From NCBI GenBank assembly GCA_031835245.1, contig JAVKOQ010000141.1, forward strand, positions 5,001-69,000: DNA of 64,000 bases, in the 5' to 3' direction. Positions 1-10,958 of the stretch are shown piece by piece (position 1 is the first letter of the stretch; each line of letters begins with the position of its first letter). The notes under the pieces are model-generated. The model was given only the letters and a program-made list of their open reading frames with translations, ran no database searches and was not told where the DNA came from. Origin of the DNA: Balamuthia mandrillaris (lineage: Eukaryota > Discosea > Longamoebia > Balamuthiidae). The translations under genes and the position numbers were made by a program.

Positions 1-1023
1 TCTCTCTTAAGTCATTGTCAAGTACTCCATGGCATTAATCGTCTTCCAGCATAGTTAACATGTAAGGACTTAATAATGTCTCTCATTATCACTATAGTGT
101 CATCATCACTCTACTCTTCTATATTAATACACTCATAAGCTGCTTCCATGTTGACTATTACCTCTTCAGTGGAATTTCTCAGCAGGAGTGATTCACAAAT
201 GAGGTTACTATATTGGCGGCTGTTGATCCTCTAATGACTGCAGTTCTAACATATCAACAATCTTTTATCAACTGTCATCAATCATTTATATCAATTTGAG
301 CCATTTTGAAGATCTTTTTCTTGTTTTCCTTTCTTGAAACTTTCTTCATCTTAGAACTTAAGACATAAAAAACCAAGAACCTGATCTCTAATCCCAAGCC
401 TCTTTCTTTCCTTGGTTTGTTTCTTAACTATAAATACTTTCCCTTCAACAAAAATAGAACTAAGACAACAATATATACAAAAATACACTTTGTTTTTCTC
501 TCCTTTCATCAAATACATTTGAATCTCATCTTTTTCTTTGTTTCTTTTTGGTTTTTTTGGCAATTATTACTATGCATAATCAAGTTTTTCCAAATTTCTG
601 AATTTAACAGTATTTTCTCACATAAAATAAGTGGGAAAAAAAAGCATTTTGGAAAAACTTGAAAGTGCTGGGTAATATCAATATAACTAACTCTTTTCTC
701 TTACTTCTTCTTTTTTTCCCTCTTTGATCCTTTTCTGCTGACATTCAACATCATTTCTTTGATTAATCTTGTTGACACCAAAGATCAGCATTTATTCCAA
801 TATTATTTTCTTATTTTTTCTTTTATTTTTTTAATTTGACAAAAAAAAAGATCAAAAGGACAGTGCCTTGTTTTGTTGTTGTACACTGCAGTAAAGTGCT
901 TATATATACATCATGAGCAAAAATGTTTATCATGATTAGTCACTTTACATATAAAGTGAGTGTAAAAAGTATTGTTTTGCAAAAGAGCTACTAAAATCAT
1001 TATTCTCAATAAAAACTATGTTG

Positions 1024-2760
1024 ACTCTGTTGATTGGGGACAAACCTGGCAGATCAAGAAAGAGACAGCATGTAAGCAACTCTGGGCTTATTCACATGAA
1101 AAAGGGGTGTGGACCAAAGTATGTGCTTTGAATGTGTTATGAGGAAAAAGGGAAAGTAAAGAGATGAGAGAATTTAGAATACCCAAAAAAGTATCAACAT
1201 GAGGTCATAATGAAGTAAATCGTTGGTTTTCCAACAACTCTCTTACTTCCTTATTTATTTTTCCAATTTTTGGTATTGTCCTTTGTTTATCATCCTTTTG
1301 TTATTAAGAACTTGTTATTTTTTTCTTTTGTTTGTTAATTAATATTACTTGTTTTACATATTATTTATTTCTTTTTTCACCTTTGTTTCCTTGTGTTCTT
1401 TTTAGATTAATACATTGTCATTTTTTAATTATCAAAAAACTTTTATTTGATAGATTTTTTAAGTAATGAATTTTTTTATTTTTGTATGATTTTTTTTATA
1501 TGCGTTTTTTTTAACATTTATTTTTCTCACTTTTATGCTTAGGTTTTAACAATAAATTATTATAAAACTACAAAAGAAACAAAGAAAAAGTAGAAAACTA
1601 AATGTATTTAATGAGAATAAAAGTGTCATAACCTGGCCTTGGGTTGTGCCAATCCCCCTCTCTTTCACAATGATCACAAAGGAGAGATAAGATTGAAGTG
1701 GTTCTTGGTTTGCTCTTATTAGAAAGACCTGCTTCATGTGTACAGTTTTCTCTCTCTAATTCTGTTATTCTCTCCTTTTTCCCTCTTTTCCCTTCTCCTG
1801 TGGTAACACAATACTTAGAGATTCCATTGATTGGCTGGGTAATGTCATCCTATTGATCAGACCGAGATCGCACCACATGACAAAGGAAACAAGTGTATTT
1901 ATGTCTGCACTTGTCCAAGATCTTTTTTTTGTTGAAGAAAAATAAAGAAAAAAAGTATTTATAATAATAATGTACTTTCACATATTAGTTTTGTTATACT
2001 TTCTCTTTCTTTTCTTCTTGTTGACATCTATGTTATGGCTCAATTATGTTGACAAACATACACAAATAAAAAGAAAAGAAGGAATGGAAGTGTATATATC
2101 TATGTATTATATAAAAGATAAACTATTATTGTTACTATCCCTGTCTATCACCAAGTCCACTGTTAATAACTATATCAAAGGTAATTTAAAAACTTCTCAT
2201 ACATAAGCAAAGTACACTAGGAGAAACAAGGAGAGAAAAGCAATGTAAGAGACTCACTCTTGTTGTTCTTCTGCTATTTTCTTTAATACATTTCTTGTCT
2301 TTGACTTTTTTAATTCTAAGGTTGAATTAATTCAACAAAGTCTTTGTACTTGTTGATGGAGAATAACCTGCAGAAAAAAACAGCACGTAAAAGACTCTGG
2401 GTTTATTCACATGAAAAAGGAATGTGGACCAAAGTGGGTGCTTTGAATGTGTTGGAAAGGAAAAAGGGAAAATAAAAGGGACAAAAGAAGTAATTGGAGG
2501 TTTACATCACTCTGTTATAATACCTATCACATTCTCCTTGTATATATGTGGACCAAAGTGTGTGCTTTGAATGTGTTGCGAGGAAAAAAGGAAAATAAAA
2601 AAGGATGAAAGAATTTGGGGTATCCAGGGAGAGTGTTGACAGGAATGGAAGAAATGGTTGGTTTTCCAACACACTGTGGTGCCCTTCTGTTTGAAGCAGT
2701 TGGAGGTTTTATATCACTCTTTTATAATACCTATTACATTTCTTCCTATATATATGTTTC
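1024..2760. repeat. ~200-bp dispersed repeat, three direct copies
   Basis: Three copies share a recognisable core reading roughly 'gtggaccaaagt.tgtgcttt' followed by 'gaatgtgtt..gaggaaaaa' and a tail with 'ggttttccaaca'. They lie at about 1024-1260, 2340-2545 and 2548-2760, all in the same orientation. Copies two and three are almost head-to-tail. Copies one and two also share the upstream 'gactctggg.ttattcacat' segment. No open frame is conserved between the copies. They may be a non-autonomous repeat or a decayed satellite; the family is not recognised. Confidence 0.65.
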
Positions 2761-3462
2761 TGTTTTTTCATTCTATTTTTAGGTCTTTTTTCTGTGTCCT
2801 TAGAGTTGATGTCCATTAGGCTGTTCTTCTACTGTATTTTTCTGTTAAGGTTCACTCTGGTTTTGAACACCATTTCATCATAACTTATCACTATAGAGTG
2901 AACAGTTTCATGGAAGTCATCTTAAACTTGCTTACAAATAATATTAATAATAGTTTTCCTTCTCAATTTCATTATTATAAGGCAGTTCAGTACGCAATAT
3001 TTTTAGAATTGTGAGAATGGAAAAATTGTAAATATAAGAGTAAAAGAAAAAGCAAGAACAAAAAAGTAAAAAAAAAAGAAAACCATCTTTTTAAAAAGAT
3101 GGTTTGAATCTTGTTACTTTTGCTAGGCTTTATGTGTATAAACTTAAATTTAAAAGAAAAAAATGAAAAAAAAACTTAATTGTAATAATAAAAGGTACCT
3201 TAAGAACTATAGACTATGGATTTGTTAGCAAATCTACAATTAACATGTTCTAAACTAAAAAGGAGCTTTTTTTTAAAAATAATTATGGTCCAATGAAAAT
3301 GTTCTTAAAAAATAATTATTTTTTGAACCATTTATAAAATATTTTTTTAATTGAATTAAATAACAATTATTTTATCAATAATTAGCTCATACACTTTGTG
3401 ACTATGATACTATATTAAAATATAAACAAATGACAAGTAAAATAATTTAACAAATAACTTTA

Positions 3463-3960
3463 AACATGCATGCATCCTTCCTTGCTTTTTTTCTATCTGA
3501 GTATGCATGCACACTTTTTATCTTGCTTTCCTTTGATTTGCACACGCATACACATTTCCTTGCTTTCCCTTAATTTGCACATGCATGTGCACTTCCTTCC
3601 TTGCTTTCTTTTGATTTGTGTACATGTGTGCACTTCCTTGCTTTCCCTTGATTTATGCACACATGTGCACTTCCTTATTCTTTCTATTTGCACAAATGCG
3701 CACTTCCATTCCTTCTATTTGCATGTGGATGCTTCCTTTCTTTTCTTCTTTTCCTTTGATTTGTATATGTGTTTACATTTGCTTTCTTCCTTCTATTTGT
3801 GCATACATATGCACTCCCTTTCTTTCTTTTCCCTTGATTATTGTATGCATGTGCACTTCCTTCTCTTTTCTTTCTTTAATTTGTGTATGTGTGGATACTT
3901 CCTTTCTTTCCTTCTTTTCCTTTGATTTGCACATGTATGTACACTTCCTTTCTTTTTTTC
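3463..3960. repeat. CA-rich minisatellite, unit ~35-40 bp
   Basis: About a dozen degenerate units are arranged in tandem. Each contains an alternating purine-pyrimidine core such as 'gcacatgcatgtgcacttcc', followed by a pyrimidine-rich spacer ('ttgctttcccttgattt'). The array is open in more than one frame simply because its unit lacks stops; I do not regard it as coding. A shorter array with the reverse-complement motif lies at 4785-5010. Confidence 0.75.
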
Positions 3961-4784
3961 ATCCCTATTTGTGCTTAGTTCATATTTTTTCTATACATCT
4001 CTAGTAATGGAGTTCTTACCTTTTCCAATACTGGTAAGGAATATGACAGTCCAGCCTTGTTCAGTATAAAAATTTTTGTCATCCACTGCATATGCTCCTT
4101 TTCATGCTCAATTAATATCCTACAACAAGTATTGCTGCCTAGGGAAAGATATTTTGAACATTCAATCACATGCCCATTGGAAGCTTAGCCAAGATATTAG
4201 TAGTGTAATAAGGCTGGTGAGGAAACAACCCAACAGATACCAACTTGTTGTGTGCAGGGAGGGAAAAGACCTTTAATAGAATGAAAGAAAACTCTCCCAT
4301 AATACCTATCCCTATCTCATATATTTCATTCTATTAAAGGTCTTAATAAACAAAAAAGGGCACTCCTTTTTGGAAATTATTTTTTCTCTAATCAAAATAT
4401 TCACAAAAAATAATATTTAATTATTTTTAAAGCAAAGAAAAATTATTTTTCAAAAGAAAATTATTAAATTTAAAAATAATTTCAAAGGATATAAAAATAA
4501 ATATACTTGAAAGAACAAAGAAAACAAGAAGGAATCTCTGTCATTGCTTGAAAGTACACCAAGAGAAAGGGAAAAGGCAAAAAGGAAAAAAAGGAAAATG
4601 TAAGCACAGGCGCTTGAGTGCCATGAATGAGTAGTCGTGACACCTGTGAAAGAAAAGAGGAAAGGACAATAGAGCTGTTGAAAGAAAGGTTAGAACCAAT
4701 GACTAGTCTGGCTTTCATCCCATGAAGTCTTGTTGTTGTCAAAGAGGTGTTGGCTTTGTGTTATCAACATTAACATTTTGTTAA

Positions 4785-5010
4785 AAGTATACACACATGT
4801 GCAGATTGAAAGAAAAACAAAATGATTTGTTGGAAGTGTGTATGCATGCGCAGATTGAAGAAAAACAAAAAGATGGAGAAAAAATGATTTATTAAAAGTG
4901 CATACGTATACACAGATTGAAGCAAAACAAAAAAATGGGGGAAGAGAAATTTATTTGAGGAAGTGTGCACATCTGTGCAGATTGAAGAAAAATGAAAGTG
5001 CACACATATA
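4785..5010. repeat. Minisatellite inverted relative to the 3463-3960 array
   Basis: Four to five units of a motif like 'tgtgcacatctgtgcagatt' followed by 'gaagaaaaacaaaa' are present at roughly 50-bp spacing. On the minus strand the units read like those of the 3463-3960 array (alternating CA/TG core followed by a pyrimidine tract), so the two arrays form a large imperfect inverted repeat. Confidence 0.6.
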
Positions 5011-6979
5011 GCTTACAGAAAAATATTACCTCACCAACTTGAAGTTTGCAGCAGGCAGCAGACAACTAGCACATTTCCCGTTTTCTTCTTTCCTTTCTTT
5101 TCTTTCCTTTTACTTATGTCGACAAAAATCCAACCAGACACTGATGGAAGCAGGTAGTGATCTGCCAATCCTTTATTTCTTTATGATGGCATTCATCAGT
5201 GAGCTTCATGGCTATGACACTGATGGTAGTACCAGCACTCCTCATTCTTCTTATAGTTTGTGTTCTTTTCTCTTTCTTCTCTGTTTCTCTTTCTCATTTT
5301 TCTTTTTTTTTCTCTCTCTCTCTCTCTCTCTCTTGTTTTCTTGCTCTTGTCACATTCTCTCATATCTCAAGCATTTACTATGTTTACCCTGCCCATGACC
5401 AAGAGGAGCTCAGCAATGGTAAGAGAGCACATGCACACTCCAGTACAAGGACCTGCCCTAAGGGAGCAAAGGGCCGGCTGTAAAGTCTCCAAGGGCCTTG
5501 CTACCAGAAAGGGAAGGGTAGGAGAAGGCTGGTCAAGGCCGTGTTGATAGCTAAAGTGGTTCCACCAGGAGAAAAGCAGTGACCTACATTTTTTTTAAGT
5601 GCAGTGACCCTATTAGCTGTAGTAGTACAACACTGACCAGGACTTCTGATTCTGGCCAACATCCCAGTGAAAAATTTCTTTTTTGAAGAGAACTACACTA
5701 GTAGTATTATCTTTGAAGGTTTTACAATTTGTGTATCCTAGGCAATGTTACAAAAACTGGTATTTTGGCCCAGCTCACTTTTTTGTTTCTTTTGTTAGAT
5801 CAAGCTTCACAAACATTTTCAAGTTTACTAGTAAAAAGTTTCTTTTTTCTCTTTTTTTAAACAAAATAAACAATCATTAAAAACTTTTTTTATTAACATT
5901 ATAAATATTTGATATTCAATAACTATGAACACAAAAATGATCAACAAAATTAATTTCAAATGTTTTATATTCAATAGAAAAATATATATTTATTATTTTT
6001 CTATTGAAAATAATTAATAAATATTTATCAAAAATAATTTCCAAAAAGGGGCACCCTTTTTTGTTTAGAACGTGTTCATTGTTTTTTTAAATTTTTGTCA
6101 AAACATAAGCATCATAGTCATTGTTATAGTTTCACAAGAAATGTTAATCTATTTGGACCTCTTACAGTCTCTTGACCAAAGCAAAAGGAGGTGTATTCAT
6201 GAGCAAGGAATCTTTTTAGAATGTTCACTAATAGTTATAACCTCACTGAGCTCAATGTTTGTTTGTACTTAATGGTGTTTATATTATTGAAAAAGAGAGA
6301 AAGAGAATAGATGAAAAAGAAAAAGAAAAAGAAAAACAATATTATTATAATTAAAGAGGCAGCATTAAGATTTGATAAAAGCACTGCCTTAAGCTTCTTC
6401 ACTTTTGCTTTAACAAAAACTAGAGAAAGCAATGAAAAAGTTTGAAAGTTGAAATAGGTCTTTTTAATAAGAACAAACCAAGGACCATCCCAATCTTATC
6501 TTACAAATGACACCTTTCCAATGGGTACAATGAAAAATTATCCAAAAAAATGGGCTCACAATCCCACCCAAAATTTACTACCAATTTTTGGACGATTTTC
6601 CCCATCTCATACCCCCTTGCCATTGGGATATTGTCAAATAATATTTGGTGTTTCTTCCTTCATTCTTTTTTTGCATCAATACTTAGTCTAATTTAACTGT
6701 GTCAACAATTCAACTGCAATAACTTTCTTCAACCATCATGCTACTATTCTCTCTGACTTTCACCACAACTAACAACTAACAACAAATGCAACAATGCCAA
6801 CCAAGATGAACTCCAGCAAGTAATGAAGCCAGAGCACTCATCACCTAACAAGATATTAAAGGCTGGCATCAGCACTGTTAAACACTGTAGTTTACTTGTT
6901 ATTTTAAAAAAGCGACTGTACACACAGAGAAAAGCAACAATAAAAGGCAAAGGCAGTAGAAAAAGCGAGGAAAAATGTT

Positions 6980-9900
6980 TCAACCTGGCTTCAACAAGTT
7001 TGCTGTTGGTGCTACATGTTGCCAATCCTCAAAGTGTGTGGGCCTCCTATTCTCCAAGCTATTCCTGCTCTTGTTGTTAGGATTGTTCTGTTGGTCGTGG
7101 TTCTTGTTCTTGTTCTTCTGTCCAGACGGCCGCTGTAGCTCTGCCAGGGACATCTGTGTAAACTCTGGGGAGAAGTAGGATGTGTCAGTGTCAGACTTAA
7201 CCACGATCTTGCTGCGAAACGGCGACTTGGTCTTCTTCAAGGCCAGATCCTCCCAGACGATCCCCCGGAAGAAGGGATGGCACTTGACCTCCCTCGCTCC
7301 AGTAACACCACAGCCTAATCGACCTGCTGGATCCCTGTTGAGGAGTTGCTTTATAAAGTCGGTGGTGATGGCGTCGAGGTATTCTGGAAAGACGAGTGGC
7401 TTTTGCATGATCCATTGCATTGTTTGGTGAATGTTTTTACTCCGAAATGGGTTCTGTTTTTTGGATTTGCAGTTAGATACTTTTGCAACAAGAGAGAGAG
7501 AGAGAGATACATGTCCAGTAGCCATTTCTAATGCTAAAACTCCAAGACTCCACCAATCCACAGACTCACCATACTCTTGTCCTTTGAGGATTTCAGGAGC
7601 TATAATTATTTATTTTAAAAGAGCAAATAAGCCATTTCCAGTGAAAAAAAGGGGGAGGGGGGGGAAAACCAAGCAAAACACGAACATGACAAGAAAGAAG
7701 CTGAGACGAAGAAAGAATCAACAACAAAACTACGAGGTAGCATACCGAGGTAAGAAGGAGTTCCGCAAAGAGTTTTTGTTTTTTGTTCTTCTAGCTTTTT
7801 GCTTATTCCAAAATCTGTTAGACAAACGTGCCCTTCCCTATCGAACAATACCTGTTTTTGTTGGAACAAAATATAAACAAACAAAAACACGCAAACAAAA
7901 ACCAACTAACAGCAATAATGTATGACGCACGTTTTCTGGCTTCAAGTCCCGATATATGATTCCAAAGGAGTGGAGATGCTCCAAAGCTAACAAAATTTCT
8001 GCTGCAAAAAGTTGTGTGGCCTTTTGTGAAAACCGATCTAATTTAGATAGGGTTAGAAGAAAGCATTTGAGAAAACGCTATCTAAATGTAGTGCAAAGGC
8101 GGAGGGAGGGAGGGAGGGAGAGTAATAAAGCAAAGAAGAAGGGAGAAAAAAACTAAACACAGAACAAGAAAAAGAGATAAGAGAAACAAACAAACAAAAA
8201 TAAATGAAAAAAAAACTCACGATGTTTTCGCAAGTGGAAAAACATGTCTCCACCACTAATGTAGTCCATAACCAAGTACAAATTATTCTCGTCCTGAAAC
8301 GAGAAATGAAGATGTACCAAGAAGGGATGGTCGTTGGTGAGAATATCTCGCTCCGATCGCAAGTTTCGAATGGAGCGTTCGCTGATGGCCACATCCTCCT
8401 TGTGGATGACCTTCATGGCATAAATCTGGTTGTTGTCTTTCTTTTTCACCATCACTACCTTGCCAAACGCTCCTACCCCAAGAATCTTGAGCAGCTCAAA
8501 GTCCGTCAAGCTCACCACCTCCTGTGGTTGATCGTTCTCCATCTCTCCAGCAGCGAGAAAGTCTTCCTCGCTGTCCGAACTCGGAGCTCGAGCAGCGTTT
8601 TGGTTTTGAGAAGAAGAAAGCTTTCGTTGGGTGGGAGCGTCGATGGAAGAAATGTCAGCATCGCTGCCATCGCTGGATCCTTCGGAGGTGCTAGATCGTC
8701 GAGATCCTCTTTGTTTGCCTCGACTGTTCTTCAATGTGTTGAGAGTTTCTGACCGGTCCACTTTGAAGGAGTAGAACAGGTAGTCGTCCTTGAATTCCTT
8801 CTTCGGGTTGACCACGTGCACTATGTACCCCCTGTTTTGGAGTTTCTGTCCAATTACAATGGCTTCTTCCCTCGACCGCAACGGCAAATTTGTCATTAAC
8901 CAATCCACCAGTTCTGACGCTGCATAACACTCACAATGTTAGTTCTTTATATGCACAAAAATACACACGCACAAAACACTTCACAAAACATAACACAGAA
9001 TAGTGACTAAACATACCAACAAAACAGGAGGTATAGGTCTTCAACCGCCACTTGCGATCAGCCAAAGTAACGCCCTTTATTGGATCGCTAAGGGCAAGAT
9101 ACAGCTCTTCCATCGACCGTATGATGTATTGGGCATCCTTGTTCCTGTTACCGCCCTGATTTGTGTTAGGCGAAACCCGCAAGGAGTTAGTGACGTTGTT
9201 CATCATATCAGGAAAAAAGAGATGATAAACAAAAAAGAAAAAAGAAAAGATGGTTTCTTTAGGACTGGTTGACAAATGCTAAAGCAACGTACCATGAATT
9301 TGTAGAAAAGGTACTCATCGAGAAACTCCTTGTCGTCATCAACCACGTGGCGAAAGTATTTGAGACGAAGCAGCTCCTGACCTACCGACACAGCGTCTAC
9401 CCTGTCCTCCAGTTTCAAATACTGCACCAACCAGTCCACCGCTTCCCGTCTGTCACACAAACAGATAAAGAAGTGGGCGAAAGAAAAGAAGTAAGAATAA
9501 AGTGCAAGAGAACAAGAGAAGTGAGGAAAAGGAGAAAGGAGACGCGAGTGATTCTGAAAAAAAAAAAAGAGAGAAAGAAGATTTACCCCACAAAACACTT
9601 TTTGTAAGTTTTAAGGTGATATTTGCGGTCCTTGACAGAAACGCCAGTGGCAGGGGAGGACATGGCATCGATGAGGTCCTCCACGCCGACCGTCAGTCGC
9701 TGCTGCGTGGCGTTGCTGATGGTGATGGCGCCACCGCGGTCGTGCCTCTTGAAGGTACCTGACAGAAGCATGGGCGGTGTGTTGCTGCCCGGCGGGGTGT
9801 GTTGCAGTTGGAAGCGTGAAGAACCTCCACCGCCACCAGCAACACCGCCTCCTCCTCTTTTGCGAGCACTTCCTTTCTCCTCCTCCGACTCCTCGTCCTC

Positions 9901-10389
9901 CTGAGGATCCTTTCCTCCCGTTCCGTTCATTTTCACGGGAATGGTCATGGAGCAGCTTCTCTCCACCAAGGCGGCCGACTCTTTGGTGTTGCGGTACTCG
10001 TTGTTGGATTGAAGGGTGGGCAAGGAAGAGGAGAGGTAGATGGAACCTCCTTTACCCGCTGAAGAAGGAGAAGAGGTGGGGGAGGAAGCCGAGGAAGAGG
10101 AGGGAGAGTAGTGAGAGGAGCGTTGGTGTGGGTGATGATGATGATGATGGGGTTGCCCGGTGGGTATGGGACCCGACTTTTCGTGAAAGACCGCTGCTCC
10201 CTCTTCTTCCTCCCCCTCTCCTTCCTCCTCCTCCAAGTCAGCAGCCAGCAGCTGGCAGGAGGGCGCTGTGGAGATGTACGCGTCCACCGTTTGGGGGATG
10301 AGGGCGTCCTGCAGGAGCAGGCTCTGCGACCCCATTTCTGCCTCTTTACGCGCCTCCACTTCCAACCCTTCGCCTTGTTCTTCTTGCAT
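6980..10389 (-). CDS. AGC-family serine/threonine kinase with tandem DEP domains
   Basis: The ATG is at 10389 and the stop at 6980. Eight exons are visible, approximately 10389-9587, 9449-9293, 9154-9018, 8924-8223, 8015-7933, 7830-7748, 7602-7511 and 7454-6980. The N-terminus (about 270 residues) is low-complexity Ser/Pro/Glu-rich with a His6 run. Two homologous units follow; each ends in a DEP domain ([11 protein letters not shown]... and [11 protein letters not shown]..., both closing with DEYLFYKF or DDYLFYSF). The kinase domain has glycine loop [15 protein letters not shown] lysine, IYRDLKPEN catalytic loop, LTDFGISKK, activation segment TLCGTPSYL and APEIL. An AGC-type C-tail ([11 protein letters not shown]) follows. 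All catalytic residues are present. DEP domains usually bind membranes or GPCR/G-protein partners, so membrane recruitment is inferred. I do not recognise a named ortholog. Confidence 0.9.
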
Positions 10390-10958
10390 TCGCTGTTCGT
10401 ATGTGTGTGTGCGTTGTGTGTGTTTTTAATTTTTTGTCACTTTACGTATGTTTTTTTTTTCTCCTCCTCCTCCACCCCCCTTTTCACTCTCTTATAATTT
10501 GTTGAATTCGAACTATTTGCTTCTTCTTCTGCCCCTTATCTTATCCCAACGGTCAGAGAGACAGAGAAAGATAACCAGCTCCTCCCTCGGGGAGTCCAGT
10601 AGAAATGAAAAGCGTTGGCTGAACGAGCTCGCTAGGGTTTCCCTTTTGGTGGGCGTGTGGTGGTGGCGGTGGTCACCTATTTTTTGCTCTCCTTTTTTTT
10701 TAATTGCTTATTATTTCGTAGCATTTCTTTCTTCCTTCCCTCTTTTTTTTTTTTTTGTGGTGATGATGGCTAATAGCCGGCGGCGGCATTTATTTATTTT
10801 ATACAAATTCGCTCTAAATTCGGTAATAGCCGAGCATAAATTCTGCCGAAATTCGAACTAATGAATTTATTATCATGTCGTCGTGATAAGCGGAGGCAAA
10901 AAAAAAATGGTTTCCCCCTCTGATGAATCGCATCGTTGTGGTTGTGTAGAGGGTGGTT
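10390..10958. promoter_or_regulatory. Intergenic: kinase promoter and USP36-like 3' flank
   Basis: These 569 bp separate the kinase start (10389) from the upstream deubiquitinase stop (10959), both on the minus strand. The stretch holds long T-tracts (10447-10460, 10742-10756) and an AT-rich segment at 10790-10880, with no ORF of interest. It should contain the kinase promoter and the USP36-like polyadenylation region. No defined box is recognised. Confidence 0.5.

Larger units (their letters stand above)
3234..6085. mobile_element. Candidate DNA transposon with ~45-bp terminal inverted repeats
   Basis: The left end at 3234-3285 begins acaat-aaca-gttctaaac and runs into an A-tract, then 'aaaaataatt'. 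The right end at 6028-6085, read on the minus strand, gives the same string with a few differences. A further direct copy of the left-type end lies at about 4346-4390, so a shorter 4.35-6.08 kb version is equally possible. The 2.85-kb interior has no recognisable transposase, so it would be non-autonomous. The repeat core is itself partly palindromic, which weakens the terminal-repeat reading. No target-site duplication could be identified by eye. Confidence 0.35.
1..6979. other. AT-rich repeat region without a supportable gene
   Basis: This left flank is strongly AT-rich and full of short homopolymers. I see no open frame with recognisable protein similarity or coding-like composition. What it contains is repetitive: a ~200-bp repeat in three direct copies (about 1024-1260, 2340-2545, 2548-2760), a CA-rich minisatellite (3463-3960), a shorter inverted counterpart (4785-5010), and a pair of ~45-bp inverted repeats (3234-3285 and 6028-6085). 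A short less AT-rich stretch at 5040-5560 has a CT microsatellite (5310-5332) and could hold degraded exons, but nothing in it is recognisable. The kinase gene to the right ends at 6980. Confidence 0.7.

Noticed and set aside
3470-3925. 151-codon plus-strand open frame rich in His/Cys/Phe
   Set aside because: It coincides exactly with the CA-rich minisatellite, whose unit lacks stops in several frames, and shows no domain or splice context.
5039-5550. Overlapping open frames around a CT microsatellite in the left flank, one with a hydrophobic start
   Set aside because: Hydrophobicity comes largely from CT-repeat translation; no conserved motif or consistent exon structure was found.
7615-7905. 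Extra membrane-protein gene suggested by a hydrophobic minus-strand frame
   Set aside because: The central part is the DFG-containing kinase exon; the hydrophobic ends are translated T-rich introns.
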